Assembly (NCBI GenBank): GCA_004564215.1
Contig: CP024846.1
Location: 2,108,001-2,172,000, forward strand
Direction of reading: 5' to 3'
From: Beijerinckiaceae bacterium
Lineage (GTDB): Bacteria; Pseudomonadota; Alphaproteobacteria; Rhizobiales; Beijerinckiaceae
Length of the DNA: 64,000 bases
This document shows positions 26,497-35,682 of this stretch, piece after piece. How positions within the stretch are numbered: position 1 is the first letter of the stretch; each line of letters starts with the position of its first letter. The notes below the pieces were generated by a model. It worked only from the letters and a program-made list of their open reading frames with translations, was not told where the DNA came from and made no database searches. The position numbers and the translations under genes are program-made.

Positions 26497-27360
26497 ATGA
26501 CCGTGAGTAAGATCGCCTATCAAGGCGAGCCGGGCGCCAATTCCCACATCGCCTGCAAAAACGTATTTCCGCAATGGGAGCCCCTCCCTTGCGCCACCTT
26601 CGAGGACGCTCTGGGGGCGATCGCCGACGGCACGGCCATGCTGGGCATGATCCCCATTGAAAATTCAATCGCAGGGCGTGTCGCCGACATCCACCACTTG
26701 CTACCGGGGTCCGGCCTTTACATTGTCGGCGAATATTTTTTGCCGATCCATTTTCAATTGCTTGGCATCAGGGGCGCCAAGCTTGCCGAATTGAAGTCGG
26801 TCTACAGCCATGTCCATGCGCTGGGCCAGTGCCGCAAGTTCATTCGCCAACATCGGCTTGCCGCGCATGTGACGGGAGATACCGCAGGCTCTGCGCGTGA
26901 AGTTGCGGAATGGGCTGATCCGTGCCGCGCCGCGATTGCGACCCGGCTGGCAGCGGAGATTTACCACCTCGATTTGCTCGCCGAAGACATCGAAGACGAG
27001 GTCCACAATACGACCCGCTTTGTCGTCCTGGCCAAAACCGCCCAATGGGCAAAGCGTGGCGCCGGCCCAATCGTGACCAGCTTCGTTTTCCGTGTCCGAA
27101 ACGTTCCGGCGGCGCTTTATAAGGCGCTGGGCGGCTTCGCGACCAATGGGGTCAATATGACCAAGCTCGAAAGCTACATGGTCGAGGGAGAGTTCACGGC
27201 GACCCAATTCCTGGCGGACGTCGACGCTCACCCCGACGACCCACCGCTTGCCCGCGCCCTCGAAGAGCTGGCTTTCTTCTGCAAGGAAATGAAGATCCTG
27301 GGGGTCTATCCCGCGCATCCGTTCCGGATCGAAAGTCAGCTGCGCCAGCAAGCTCAATGA
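26497..27360 (+). CDS. pheA: Prephenate dehydratase
   Basis: This 287-residue monofunctional enzyme converts prephenate to phenylpyruvate in phenylalanine synthesis. The catalytic domain (1-185) starts with YQGEPGANSH and includes MLGMIPIENSIAGRV and the VHNTTRFVVL motif with the essential Thr. The ACT domain (about 195-275) carries the LESYM element that binds phenylalanine for feedback inhibition. There is no chorismate mutase part, as is normal in alphaproteobacteria. It has no functional link to methane oxidation. Confidence 0.95.
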   Translation: MTVSKIAYQGEPGANSHIACKNVFPQWEPLPCATFEDALGAIADGTAMLGMIPIENSIAGRVADIHHLLPGSGLYIVGEYFLPIHFQLLGIRGAKLAELKSVYSHVHALGQCRKFIRQHRLAAHVTGDTAGSAREVAEWADPCRAAIATRLAAEIYHLDLLAEDIEDEVHNTTRFVVLAKTAQWAKRGAGPIVTSFVFRVRNVPAALYKALGGFATNGVNMTKLESYMVEGEFTATQFLADVDAHPDDPPLARALEELAFFCKEMKILGVYPAHPFRIESQLRQQAQ

Positions 27361-27563
27361 TCAAGACGAAGCGAAGGTAGAGCTGAGATCCGGGACTGAC
27401 CGAACATTGCGCGCAATTCGAGCCAATTTGTCGCAGGTGGCGAGAAAACGATTTCTTTGTCTTAAATCAGATTAGCGATTACGCTTCCAGGTTAAAGTCA
27501 GCCGAGCCGAGCTGAACCTAGACGCTGAATAACACCAGCGTATCCGCGAGAGGAAAAACCGCG
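27361..27563. other. Intergenic region between pheA and a small membrane gene
   Basis: A 203-base gap that probably contains the promoter of the small gene at 27564. An AT-rich patch lies at 27450-27480. No tRNA fold or repeat is visible. Confidence 0.35.
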
Positions 27564-27740
27564 ATGTTAATGAAAGACGATACGGCAGGTCGCGATATCG
27601 ACGCGAGGGACAAGCGCCACGCCGACATATTGTGGAAAATTCTGCTGCTCACGCGCCTCGCCATCCCGTTATATGTGTTCTATGCGCTCTATCTCTGGTG
27701 GACCTTGCCGCCCAGCGCTTACTTGATGACCGGCAATTAA
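27564..27740 (+). CDS. 58-residue single-helix membrane protein
   Basis: The frame encodes 58 residues: a charged N-terminus (about 1-20, rich in Asp, Arg and Lys) and one hydrophobic helix at about 24-48 with several aromatic residues, ending Met-Thr-Gly-Asn. GAGAGG lies 11 bases before the ATG, and a perfect terminator follows 64 bases after the stop. The bounded transcription unit and helix support a real gene. I do not recognise the family. Small subunits of respiratory or methane-oxidising complexes have this shape, but that is only a thought. Confidence 0.6.
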   Translation: MLMKDDTAGRDIDARDKRHADILWKILLLTRLAIPLYVFYALYLWWTLPPSAYLMTGN

Positions 27741-27803
27741 AGCATGGCAAGCCTTGCCAAGAGCAGGGCGGTTTGCAGAGCCTCATATCCAAACGTTTTT
27801 TGA

Positions 27804-27829
27804 GAGACCTTCATCATGAAGGTCTCTTT
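27804..27829 (+). terminator. Rho-independent terminator
   Basis: GAGACCTTCA (27804-27813) pairs perfectly with TGAAGGTCTC (27817-27826) around a three-base loop and is followed by TTTCTTTTT. It ends the unit of the 58-residue membrane protein and stops rightward transcripts before the leftward lipoprotein gene. Confidence 0.92.
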
Positions 27830-27843
27830 CTTTTTGGCGACCG

Positions 27844-28449
27844 CTATTTGAGTGGAAGCTCTTTGCAATTCTCGATCACCGTCCACTTCGCATCGGCTGG
27901 GTTCGTTACGGTGAAAACGATTCCATCATTGACGTTTTGCTGTTCGCCTTTCTCTCCCTCCCCGGTGTCATAGGCCAGCTCGAAACTGAACTGATTGGCT
28001 TCGGCCCCACCGCTTGGGTTTTTTAGGTTAAGGGGAATCAGAACAACACTATTGATGTCGCGCTTGTCACCCGCCGCGAGGGTGGTTTCCTCAGGGATGC
28101 TCGTAAAGCCCATGATCTGGGCGAATCTCGGATCGGCATGCACAAAGCGGCGATTGGCACTTCCTGCCGCAAGTGTAGGCGGGGATTGGTTCACAAAAAG
28201 CCGCACCGGCGCAAAAATAAAGCTGCCGTCGAATTTTGTATTGTCCACGGATTCGATTTTAAAGACCGCAAAGCCCTTGTTTGCCCCCGCGGTCACAGGA
28301 CCGGCTGGCGTTTCATAGCCTTTGCAAATGCCGAGCGGCCGATAGGATATTTGGGTGGTTTTGCTTGAACTTCGACCGCATCCGGACAACGCCAGAGAGC
28401 CCGCGACAAGCATGGGAACAGTCAAAAAACATATTGCTGATGTTTTCAT
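27844..28449 (-). CDS. Putative lipoprotein of unknown function
   Basis: This 201-residue protein has a lipoprotein signal and lipobox LSGC (Cys 24), so it is anchored to a membrane facing the periplasm. The mature part has no helix-rich domain and contains predicted beta strands with a KDIN-x-VVLIPLNL-like stretch and two cysteines (one in GICKGY, one in ENCKEL) that could form a disulfide. I do not recognise a family. It lies downstream of pgk on the same strand with a 138-base gap. Confidence 0.7.
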   Translation of the reverse strand: MKTSAICFLTVPMLVAGSLALSGCGRSSSKTTQISYRPLGICKGYETPAGPVTAGANKGFAVFKIESVDNTKFDGSFIFAPVRLFVNQSPPTLAAGSANRRFVHADPRFAQIMGFTSIPEETTLAAGDKRDINSVVLIPLNLKNPSGGAEANQFSFELAYDTGEGEKGEQQNVNDGIVFTVTNPADAKWTVIENCKELPLK

Positions 28450-28587
28450 AACATTCTTTCCTTCAGACTCTTCACCGATCAGTTCTTGATTGGGTCGGGC
28501 AGCGCCACTTTTTGTAAGATCTATGGCTCCGAGGATCGGTCTCCAACCGCACAGAGGCGAGTCCCCTGAGAAGCGCGCCAGCGCTGC

Positions 28588-29817
28588 TCACGCGTTTCTG
28601 CCGTTAGCCCAGCGCAGCGCTTCGACCCCGGGCAGGCTTTTCCCTTCGAGCCATTCCAGGAACGCGCCGCCTGCCGTCGAGACATAAGTAAAGTCTTGTG
28701 TCGCCCCGGCCTGATTGAGCGCTGCGATCGTGTCCCCGCCGCCGGCGATGGTTTCGAGCGCGCCGGCCTTGGTGAGTTGTCCCGCGACTTTGGCGAGCGC
28801 CATGGTGCCGGTGTGGAAGGGAGGCACCTCGAAGGCTCCGACAGGCCCATTCCACACAAGCGTTCGGGCCGAAGCAAGAAGCCCCACAACTTGCGAAATG
28901 GTGCGCGGTCCAATGTCGAGGATCATTTGATTTTCGCCGATGGCATCGACATCGACTGTCTGGACGGGCACGTTCGGCTCCAGTCGCGAAGCGACGACGG
29001 CATCAACCGGTAGTACCAGCTTGCAATTTGCGGCGTCGGCATCGGCCATGATCTTGCGGGCGACATCGGCAAATTGCTTCTCGCAGAGCGATTTTCCAAC
29101 GGGCTTTCCGGCCGCGGCTAGGAATGTATTGGCCATGCCGCCGCCGACAAACAAATATTCGACACGGCGCATGAGATTGCCGAGAAGCTCGAATTTGGTT
29201 GAGACTTTAGCGCCGCCGACAATCGCAGCCAACGGCCGCTTTGGATCCGCCAGCATGCTGGTCAGCATTTCCAGCTCATACTGCATGGTGCGGCCGACAT
29301 AGGCTGGCAGCTTATGGGCCAAGCCTTCGGTCGAGCCATGCGCGCGATGGGCGGTCGAGAAAGCGTCGTTGACGTAAATATCGCCAATCTCGGCCAAGGC
29401 ATCGATGAAGGCCGGATCGTTCTTGGTTTCGCCGGAATGAAACCTTGTATTTTCGAGCAGCAGGATATCCCCGTCCCGCATCGCATTGACGGCACTTTTC
29501 GCGACATCGCCGATGCAATCGGAGGCAAAGCAGATGAAACGTCCGATTTGACGTTCGAGCTCAACGGCCACCGGCTTCAGCGAGGTCTTCGCTTCCGGCC
29601 CGTTCTTGGGGCGGCCGAGATGGGAAAGGATAATGACCCTTCCCCCTTTTTCGGAAATCTCCCGAATATTGCCGAGGATCCGATCGATGCGTGTCGCATC
29701 GCTGATCTTGCCGTCTTCCATCGGCACATTGAGGTCGGCGCGGACAAGCACCCGCTTGCCGGTGAAGACCACGTCGTCGAGAGTTCGGAATGGAGACATC
29801 GGCGTCGTTCTCGTCAT
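28588..29817 (-). CDS. pgk: Phosphoglycerate kinase
   Basis: This enzyme of about 409 residues moves a phosphoryl group between 1,3-bisphosphoglycerate and ADP, in glycolysis, gluconeogenesis or the Calvin cycle. Visible motifs are [11 protein letters not shown] near the N-terminus, the [12 protein letters not shown] region, GGAKVSTK and the C-terminal GGGDTIAAL nucleotide site. The ATG at 29817 overlaps the gap stop by four bases (ATGA). An ATG six codons later (29799) is a possible alternative start. It is part of the tkt-gap-pgk run. Confidence 0.96.
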   Translation of the reverse strand: MTRTTPMSPFRTLDDVVFTGKRVLVRADLNVPMEDGKISDATRIDRILGNIREISEKGGRVIILSHLGRPKNGPEAKTSLKPVAVELERQIGRFICFASDCIGDVAKSAVNAMRDGDILLLENTRFHSGETKNDPAFIDALAEIGDIYVNDAFSTAHRAHGSTEGLAHKLPAYVGRTMQYELEMLTSMLADPKRPLAAIVGGAKVSTKFELLGNLMRRVEYLFVGGGMANTFLAAAGKPVGKSLCEKQFADVARKIMADADAANCKLVLPVDAVVASRLEPNVPVQTVDVDAIGENQMILDIGPRTISQVVGLLASARTLVWNGPVGAFEVPPFHTGTMALAKVAGQLTKAGALETIAGGGDTIAALNQAGATQDFTYVSTAGGAFLEWLEGKSLPGVEALRWANGRNA

Positions 29818-30821
29818 ACCAGCTTCCCCATGGCGACGGCGGTATCGATCATGCGGTTGGAGTATCCCCATTCATTGTCGTACCAGGACATGACCCGCAC
29901 GAAGGTTTCCTCCATCACTCGCGTCTGATCCATGTGGAAGATCGACGAATGCGAGTCGTGATTGAAATCCGCCGAAACATTGGGGCTTTCGGTGAAGGTC
30001 AGAATACCCTTCAATTGCTGCTCGGAAGCACGCTTCACCGTCTCCTTGATTTCATCGGTTGTCGTGGCGCGTTTGGCGACGAATTTGAAATCGATCACCG
30101 AAACATTGGGCGTGGGCACCCGGATCGCCGCCCCATCGAGCTTTCCGTTCAGCTCGGGCAAGACGAGGCCGACCGCCTTGGCCGCGCCGGTCGACGTCGG
30201 AATCATCGATAGCGCCGCCGCCCGCCCGCGATAAAGATCCTTATGCATCGTATCGAGCGTCGGCTGGTCGCCGGTATAGGAATGCACCGTCGTCATGAAT
30301 CCTTTTTCGATGCCGATTGCATCATGCAGGACTTTGACGACCGGAGCGAGGCAATTGGTGGTGCAGGAGGCGTTGGAGACCACCAGATGATCCTTGGTCA
30401 GCTTGTCGTGATTGACGCCAAAAACCACTGTCAGATCGGCATGATCGCCGGGGGCAGAAATGAGAACGCGCTTGGCGCCGGCCTTCAGATGCGCGGCGGC
30501 TTTTTCACGGGAGGTGAACAGTCCGGTGCATTCGAGCGCGATGTCGACGTTGAGTTCCCTGTGCGGCAACTCCAGCGGGTCACGGATCGCGGTAACTTTG
30601 ATCGGCCCATCGCCGTAATCGATCGAGTCGCTTGTCACCGTTATGATGCCTGGGAATCGGCCGTGAACGGAATCGAACCGAAGAAGATGCGCATTGGTCT
30701 CGACCGGACCGAGATCATTGATTGCAACAACCTGAATGTCCTTGCGCTTTGATTCCGCGATCGCCCGGAGGACATTGCGGCCGATGCGGCCAAATCCATT
30801 GATAGCGACTCTAATCGCCAT
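29814..30821 (-). CDS. gap: Glyceraldehyde-3-phosphate dehydrogenase
   Basis: This 335-residue NAD(P)-dependent GAPDH has an N-terminal Rossmann motif [14 protein letters not shown] and the active-site segment [12 protein letters not shown] with the nucleophilic cysteine. A perfect AAGGAGAT ribosome site precedes the ATG at 30821, so the 14-codon longer frame is rejected. The gene is placed between tkt and pgk, as in many Rhizobiales, and feeds triose phosphates into lower glycolysis or carbon fixation. Confidence 0.97.
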   Translation of the reverse strand: MAIRVAINGFGRIGRNVLRAIAESKRKDIQVVAINDLGPVETNAHLLRFDSVHGRFPGIITVTSDSIDYGDGPIKVTAIRDPLELPHRELNVDIALECTGLFTSREKAAAHLKAGAKRVLISAPGDHADLTVVFGVNHDKLTKDHLVVSNASCTTNCLAPVVKVLHDAIGIEKGFMTTVHSYTGDQPTLDTMHKDLYRGRAAALSMIPTSTGAAKAVGLVLPELNGKLDGAAIRVPTPNVSVIDFKFVAKRATTTDEIKETVKRASEQQLKGILTFTESPNVSADFNHDSHSSIFHMDQTRVMEETFVRVMSWYDNEWGYSNRMIDTAVAMGKLV

Positions 30822-30907
30822 ATCATCTCCTTCTCTTCGAGCGGACCGGCCCGAACAGCGCATTGGCGCAAGGGGCTACTTTTTTATCGCGTGGCTGGGA
30901 TTGACCG

Positions 30908-32911
30908 TCAACTATTGCTGCGTTGCAGTGCAGCTTTGACTACTGCATTGGGCGTGATGTTGAAGTGATTGTACAAGTCTTTGTAGGGAGCGCTCTCACC
31001 AAAAGTTGTCATTCCGATGAAAATACCGTTTTCGCCGATGAGTTCGTCCCAGCCTTGACGGACGGCCGCTTCGACCCCGATCCGGATCGGCGCATCGCCG
31101 ATGATCGCCTGGCGCCGGACGCTGTCCAGTTGCAAGAACAGGTTCATGCACGGAACTGAGACGACGCGGACCGGAACGCCCTGCGCCGAGAGAGCGCTCC
31201 TAGCGTCAAGCGCAATCGAAACTTCCGAACCGGATGCAAAGATCGAAACCTTGGCTGGGCCACCCTCGGCCGGGGCCAGCTCATAGGCCCCCGCCGCGCA
31301 CAGATTTTCGGTTTTAAATTCAAGCCGAACGGCAGGTAGATTCTGGCGGGTCAAAGCCAGGATTGAGGGTGAATTTCGGGCCTCGAGAGCGAGCTGCCAG
31401 CATTCGAGCGTCTCGGTTTGATCGGCCGGGCGGAACACCAGCATATTGGGGATGGCGCGCAAAGCCGCCAGTTGCTCGACCGGCTGATGGGTCGGGCCGT
31501 CTTCGCCAAGCCCGATCGAATCATGCGTAAAAACCTCGATGGAGCGAATTCGCATCAAAGCGGCAAGCCGCAGCGCTGGCCGACAATAATCGCTGAAGGT
31601 CAGGAACGACGCGCCGGACGGAATAAAGCCGCCGTGCAGCGCAATGCCGTTGACCGCCGCCGCCATCCCGTGCTCGCGGATCCCCCAGTGAATATAGCGG
31701 CCAGCATAGGAAGATGGCGTGATCTCCGGGGTGGCCGCGACTTTCGTGTTGTTCGAAGGGGTGAGATCCGCCGAGCCCGTCACCAGCTCGGGAACCGCCT
31801 TTGCGATCACTTCCAGCACGGCCTGGGACGCTTTGCGAGTGGCGATGGCGGTGCGATCGTCGGCGAGCTTGCGCTTATAGGTCTGAACCGCCTCTTCAAA
31901 AGATCCGGGCAGATCGCCGCGCAAGCGGCGCTCGAATTCACCTCTCTCCGTCGAAGGCAACAGCTTTTCTGCCTTGAGCCAGGCCTTGCGCCGCCCCGCA
32001 CCGCGTTTCCCGGCCTTCCTCCAAGCCGCCAAAATCGGCTCAGGGATAACGAAGGGCTCATAGGGCCAGTGGAGATTGCCGCGGGCGCCGGCGATCTCCT
32101 CCGGTCCGAGTGGCTCGCCATGCGCCTTGGACGTTCCGGCGCGCGTCGGCGCCCCGAAACCGATCGTCGTCCGGCAGGCGATGAGGCTTGGCTTCTCGGA
32201 TTTCTGTGCCTTGCGGATGGCCCGCAGGATCGCGGCCTGGTCATGCCCGTCGATGCGGACGGCGTTCCAATTGCACGCCTGGAACCGTTTCACCTGGTCG
32301 ACCGAATCCGCAAGCGACAGGGGACCGTCGATGGAGACGTGGTTTTCATCATGAAGCACGATCAGCCGGTCCAGCCGGAGATGCCCGGCGATCGCGATCG
32401 CCTCCTGGCTTAGTCCTTCCATCAGATCGCCGTCGGAGACGAGCACGAAGGTATGATGATCGACGATCGGACCGAACTCAGCGTTCAACATCCGCTCCGC
32501 CAGGGCCATGCCGACAGAAGTGGCAAGACCCTGTCCCAGCGGGCCGGTGGTTGTCTCCACCCCGGGCGTGTGGCGGTATTCGGGATGGCCGGGGGTTATC
32601 GAGCCAAGCTGACGAAACCGTTGCAGTTGCTCGATGGTCATGCTCGGCTCTCCGGTCAGGTAGAGCAGGGCATAAAGCAGCATCGATCCATGTCCGGCGG
32701 ACAGGACGAAACGGTCCCGATCCGGCCAGGTGGTGTCCGCGATGTCGTATTTCAGCACCTTGGTGAACAGCACCGTGGCAATATCGGCGGCGCCCATCGG
32801 CAAGCCGGGGTGGCCGGATTTGGCCTTTTCCACCGAATCCATGGCCAGCGCGCGAATCGCATTGGCCATTTCATCGTGGGTGACTTCGTCACGGATTTCG
32901 CGATCCACCAT
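30908..32911 (-). CDS. tkt: Transketolase
   Basis: This thiamine-diphosphate enzyme of about 667 residues exchanges two-carbon units between sugar phosphates. The N-terminal half contains SGHPGLPMGAADIA, the GHGSMLLYALLYLTG region and the ThDP/Mg motif GDGDLMEG-type sequence (SDGDLMEGLSQEA). The C-terminal Pyr domain has the GIREHGMAAAVNG catalytic Glu region and THDSIGLGEDGPTHQP. The ATG at 32911 gives the usual length, but the start is not fixed by a strong ribosome site. It is the first gene of tkt-gap-pgk. Confidence 0.95.
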   Translation of the reverse strand: MVDREIRDEVTHDEMANAIRALAMDSVEKAKSGHPGLPMGAADIATVLFTKVLKYDIADTTWPDRDRFVLSAGHGSMLLYALLYLTGEPSMTIEQLQRFRQLGSITPGHPEYRHTPGVETTTGPLGQGLATSVGMALAERMLNAEFGPIVDHHTFVLVSDGDLMEGLSQEAIAIAGHLRLDRLIVLHDENHVSIDGPLSLADSVDQVKRFQACNWNAVRIDGHDQAAILRAIRKAQKSEKPSLIACRTTIGFGAPTRAGTSKAHGEPLGPEEIAGARGNLHWPYEPFVIPEPILAAWRKAGKRGAGRRKAWLKAEKLLPSTERGEFERRLRGDLPGSFEEAVQTYKRKLADDRTAIATRKASQAVLEVIAKAVPELVTGSADLTPSNNTKVAATPEITPSSYAGRYIHWGIREHGMAAAVNGIALHGGFIPSGASFLTFSDYCRPALRLAALMRIRSIEVFTHDSIGLGEDGPTHQPVEQLAALRAIPNMLVFRPADQTETLECWQLALEARNSPSILALTRQNLPAVRLEFKTENLCAAGAYELAPAEGGPAKVSIFASGSEVSIALDARSALSAQGVPVRVVSVPCMNLFLQLDSVRRQAIIGDAPIRIGVEAAVRQGWDELIGENGIFIGMTTFGESAPYKDLYNHFNITPNAVVKAALQRSNS

Positions 32912-33313
32912 CACTTGTTCACCGTCCGGAGTTAGCGGCCGTATCCGAGCGGGACCCTCTCGTCCAGGGGCGGCTGGGAGCCATGCCGCAGGGGAAAGCA
33001 TGGATTGCGCGGTCTGACAACCGCTGAAAGGCTTGTGTCAACGCACTGCCTATGTTTCTTTAGCCGCACTTTGACGTCTCGAAGGGCCGCCGCGTGATGA
33101 ATTGCCGCGATTTGGTGCGCTGCCTGCGCTAAGCTGCGTTTCCGCAGCCCGAAGCACTTAGCGCGCGTCGGCCGGTTTGTCGACCGGCGCCTTGGGGGCT
33201 GGCACGGCGGGTGGGCGGGCCGCGACAAGAAAGCGCGGCTTTACCTGGGGGTAGGCTGATCGCACAAGTCAAACATGATTCATGCGTGAGTTTCGGACGC
33301 TGAAGGCGCTCGC
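32912..33313. other. Divergent control region between tkt and the DUF4164-zapA unit
   Basis: This 402-base stretch holds two promoters pointing apart: the carbon-metabolism operon leftward and the cell-division unit rightward. Open frames on both strands here lack family features. I see no convincing operator. Confidence 0.4.
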
Positions 33314-33628
33314 ATGACCGAGGACGCCGCCACCAAAGCGAAATTGCCGGAACGCCTCGAAGCGGCGCTGAGACGGCTGGCCGCCGCGCTGGACCGGCTG
33401 GACGCTGCGAGCGAGAGGCGGGTCAAGATGGACGCGCTTCGCGCCAATCTCGAAGAGGAGCTTGCGGTCATGCAGGACGACCGCTCGCGCCTGGCCGTTG
33501 AACTCGATGGCGCCATCGCCCGGACCAAGTCGCTGGAATTGGCCAATGACGAGGTGGCCCGAAGGTTGAGCCATGCGAGCGAGACGATCCGGGCCGTCCT
33601 CGCCGAGGCCGATGAACGGGACGACTGA
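33314..33628 (+). CDS. DUF4164 coiled-coil protein
   Basis: This 104-residue protein consists almost entirely of alpha-helical heptads (about 12-100) rich in Leu, Ala, Arg and Glu. Its position directly before zapA and its length match the DUF4164 family of Rhizobiales. A structural role in division is possible, given the neighbour, but unproven. It is separated from zapA by 49 bases. Confidence 0.75.
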   Translation: MTEDAATKAKLPERLEAALRRLAAALDRLDAASERRVKMDALRANLEEELAVMQDDRSRLAVELDGAIARTKSLELANDEVARRLSHASETIRAVLAEADERDD

Positions 33629-33677
33629 GGGAAATGTGTCTCGGAGTTCTTTAACCGATCCGATTTGAGAGGGGACG

Positions 33678-34046
33678 ATGGCGCAACTTGCGGTCACGAT
33701 CGCGGGCCGGGTTTACCGGCTGGCTTGCGACGAAGGGGAGGAGGCCCGTCTCGGCGATCTCGCCCAATTGGTCGACGCCAAGATCGAGGGGATGCGGCAA
33801 CGTTTCGGGGAAATCGGTGATCAGCGGCTGAGTATCATGGCGGCGATCACCCTTGCCGATGAATGGGCCGAGGCGAATAACCGCGCCCGCGAACTTGAGG
33901 CCGAACTCTCGCGGCTCAAATCAGGGCCGGCGGGAGGTGTCCCCGGCCGCGATGAATGGGCCGACCGCATTGCGGTTTCGCTCGGCGAGGCGGCGCTGCG
34001 GATCGAGCGGGTGGCGCAGGACTTGAACGCTGCCGGCCGCGAGTGA
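33678..34046 (+). CDS. zapA: Cell division protein ZapA
   Basis: This 122-residue FtsZ-ring stabiliser has the N-terminal ZapA fold (VTIAGRVYRLACDEGEE-type strand pair, then LVDAKI and RLSIMAAITLADEW) followed by a coiled coil (about 65-85) and a C-terminal alphaproteobacterial extension. GAGAGGGG precedes the ATG. The last 75 bases of the gene lie in a 149-bp direct repeat whose second copy is 3.8 kb downstream. The present C-terminus may therefore have been supplied by an integrated element. The 6S RNA gene that should follow now lies 6.4 kb away. Confidence 0.93.
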   Translation: MAQLAVTIAGRVYRLACDEGEEARLGDLAQLVDAKIEGMRQRFGEIGDQRLSIMAAITLADEWAEANNRARELEAELSRLKSGPAGGVPGRDEWADRIAVSLGEAALRIERVAQDLNAAGRE

Positions 34047-34120
34047 AGGCCGGGCGCACGCCCTAATCCATTCAATGCCCGCGAAAGAAATGTGTCCCAG
34101 TTTGAATTCTGCTTTGCACC
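33972..34120. repeat. 149-bp direct repeat, copy A (3' end of zapA plus IS-like end)
   Basis: It runs from inside zapA to 74 bases past its stop. It matches 37766-37915 with about eight differences, one of them an inserted T. The last part, from TGTGTCCCAG at 34091, recurs inverted at 40352-40373. Directly after it come two more ATCTGCAC units (34131-34150), like the iterated internal repeats at IS21-type ends. Confidence 0.9.
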
Positions 34121-34318
34121 AGAAGCTGACATCTGCACTGATATCTGCACAGTCTAGCTGCTTGATCTGATAGGCCCGGATGCGCTGTGCATCTTGAATT
34201 ACGCACCGTCGCACACACACTAATTTCGCCACATTGCGCAATTCCGCTGGAAGCGACAATTTATGCCTTGCCGAAGCCGCCTCTATTTGCGTTTCTGGCT
34301 ACAAGTTGGAAGGGCATC

Positions 34319-35653
34319 GTGATCCTAAAATCCCTTTGTCGGACGTGGGCCCTCAGCGATCCAGCCGCGATCCTGGCTGTTGCGGCCTTTCTCGGGGCGG
34401 CGATGAGCGTGGCGTCCGCGGAGGACGCCGAACCGTCACTGCCCAATCAGTCTTCCCTGACCGACACACCCGATGGTCCTAAAGAGCAATTGCGCAGCAT
34501 CGGTATTATGCCGGACGTCTGGGTAACGCAGTTCTATCAGGGCCAGACGGAAGGCGACGGCAGCAAGACCTGGCGCTACGGCGGGAAGCTCGACACTTTC
34601 CTTAAAGTGGATGCGGAGAAACTTGGCCTTTGGCGGGGATTCCATGTCAACGTGCAATACGAGCATTACTTCGGTCAAAACATAAACAGGACGGATTTTG
34701 CGCTTATTCCGGTCAACACGGCGCTGGCCTATGTAGAACGAGACGGCTATCACTCCGCTCTCTCCGTCAGCATCACGCAGGATTTCGGCGAGTATTTTTC
34801 CGTCAGCGCCGGAAAATTCAACATGATGACGCTCGCATCGAAGACCCCGTTGATCGGCGGTGGCGGCATCGACACTTTCATGAACAGAGCTTTCGCCCTG
34901 CCATCGACCGGGGTGGCCTACACAGCTTTCAGAGGAGGTGCCGGCGACAGGGTTGTTCTCTCGGCGCCCTATCTTATTGGCGGAATAGTGACGATTAAGA
35001 CAGAGCCGATCAATTTCGCGTTGATGATCGCCGATCCGCGCAGCGCGATAGATCCCAGGGTCATCGAGCGCCCGTTCGAGAAGGGGTTGGCAGTGGGCGG
35101 TGCTGCGACTCTTAAAACGGAGATCGCCGGCCTTCGTGGTTTTCACACATTGCGCGCCGCCTACAGCAATGCGCGCGGCATCGATCTCGAAGACATCGCC
35201 GACGTGCCCCGACCATCAGCGCTCGGCAGCTCAGTGAGGACCAAAAAAGGATTTTGGTTCACTTCTTACGCCATCCAGCAGAACTTCGTACAAAGCGAAC
35301 AGAATTCGGAGGTCGGCTGGGGTCTGTTCACGCTCGCGACCCTTTCAGACGGAAATCCCAGCCCTGTCAGATGGAGCGTCCTTGCGGGCCTCGGAGGGAA
35401 CAATCTGTTGGCGGGCCGCGAGAACGACCGTTGGGGCATTGGTTTCTTTCACTTTGGGCTGACTGAGCCCTTGCTTGCGGGACTGTCCGCGCTGGGAGTG
35501 AACCGACGCAGCGAAGGCGGAATGGAGGCTTTCTACAATCTCGCGATTACGCGTTGGCTGCGCTTGTCCGCCGATCTGCAGGTGATCGATCCCTGGAATC
35601 CGACCAAATCAGGAGCGACTTACGCAGCGTTGCGCCTGCAAACGAAGTTCTAG
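34319..35653 (+). CDS. OprB-like carbohydrate-selective porin
   Basis: This outer-membrane beta-barrel protein of about 444 residues has a signal peptide (about 12-34, ending Val-Ala-Ser-Ala) and alternating hydrophobic strands. Its C-terminus carries the OprB-type ending: AITRWLRLSADLQVI, then a terminal strand with final Phe. OprB porins let sugars or other small solutes through. The start is uncertain. The frame opens at 34187, but GTG 34319 follows GGAAGGG and places the signal peptide correctly. It is the first gene of the insertion between zapA and 6S RNA. Confidence 0.75.
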   Translation: MILKSLCRTWALSDPAAILAVAAFLGAAMSVASAEDAEPSLPNQSSLTDTPDGPKEQLRSIGIMPDVWVTQFYQGQTEGDGSKTWRYGGKLDTFLKVDAEKLGLWRGFHVNVQYEHYFGQNINRTDFALIPVNTALAYVERDGYHSALSVSITQDFGEYFSVSAGKFNMMTLASKTPLIGGGGIDTFMNRAFALPSTGVAYTAFRGGAGDRVVLSAPYLIGGIVTIKTEPINFALMIADPRSAIDPRVIERPFEKGLAVGGAATLKTEIAGLRGFHTLRAAYSNARGIDLEDIADVPRPSALGSSVRTKKGFWFTSYAIQQNFVQSEQNSEVGWGLFTLATLSDGNPSPVRWSVLAGLGGNNLLAGRENDRWGIGFFHFGLTEPLLAGLSALGVNRRSEGGMEAFYNLAITRWLRLSADLQVIDPWNPTKSGATYAALRLQTKF

Positions 35654-35682
35654 TCAATTCAGTCCCACTGTTCGCCTGCTGT

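Noticed and set aside
30908..32911. Calvin-cycle operon assignment for tkt-gap-pgk
   Set aside because: There is no RuBisCO, phosphoribulokinase or CbbR gene in the window; the run equally serves glycolysis and the pentose phosphate pathway.
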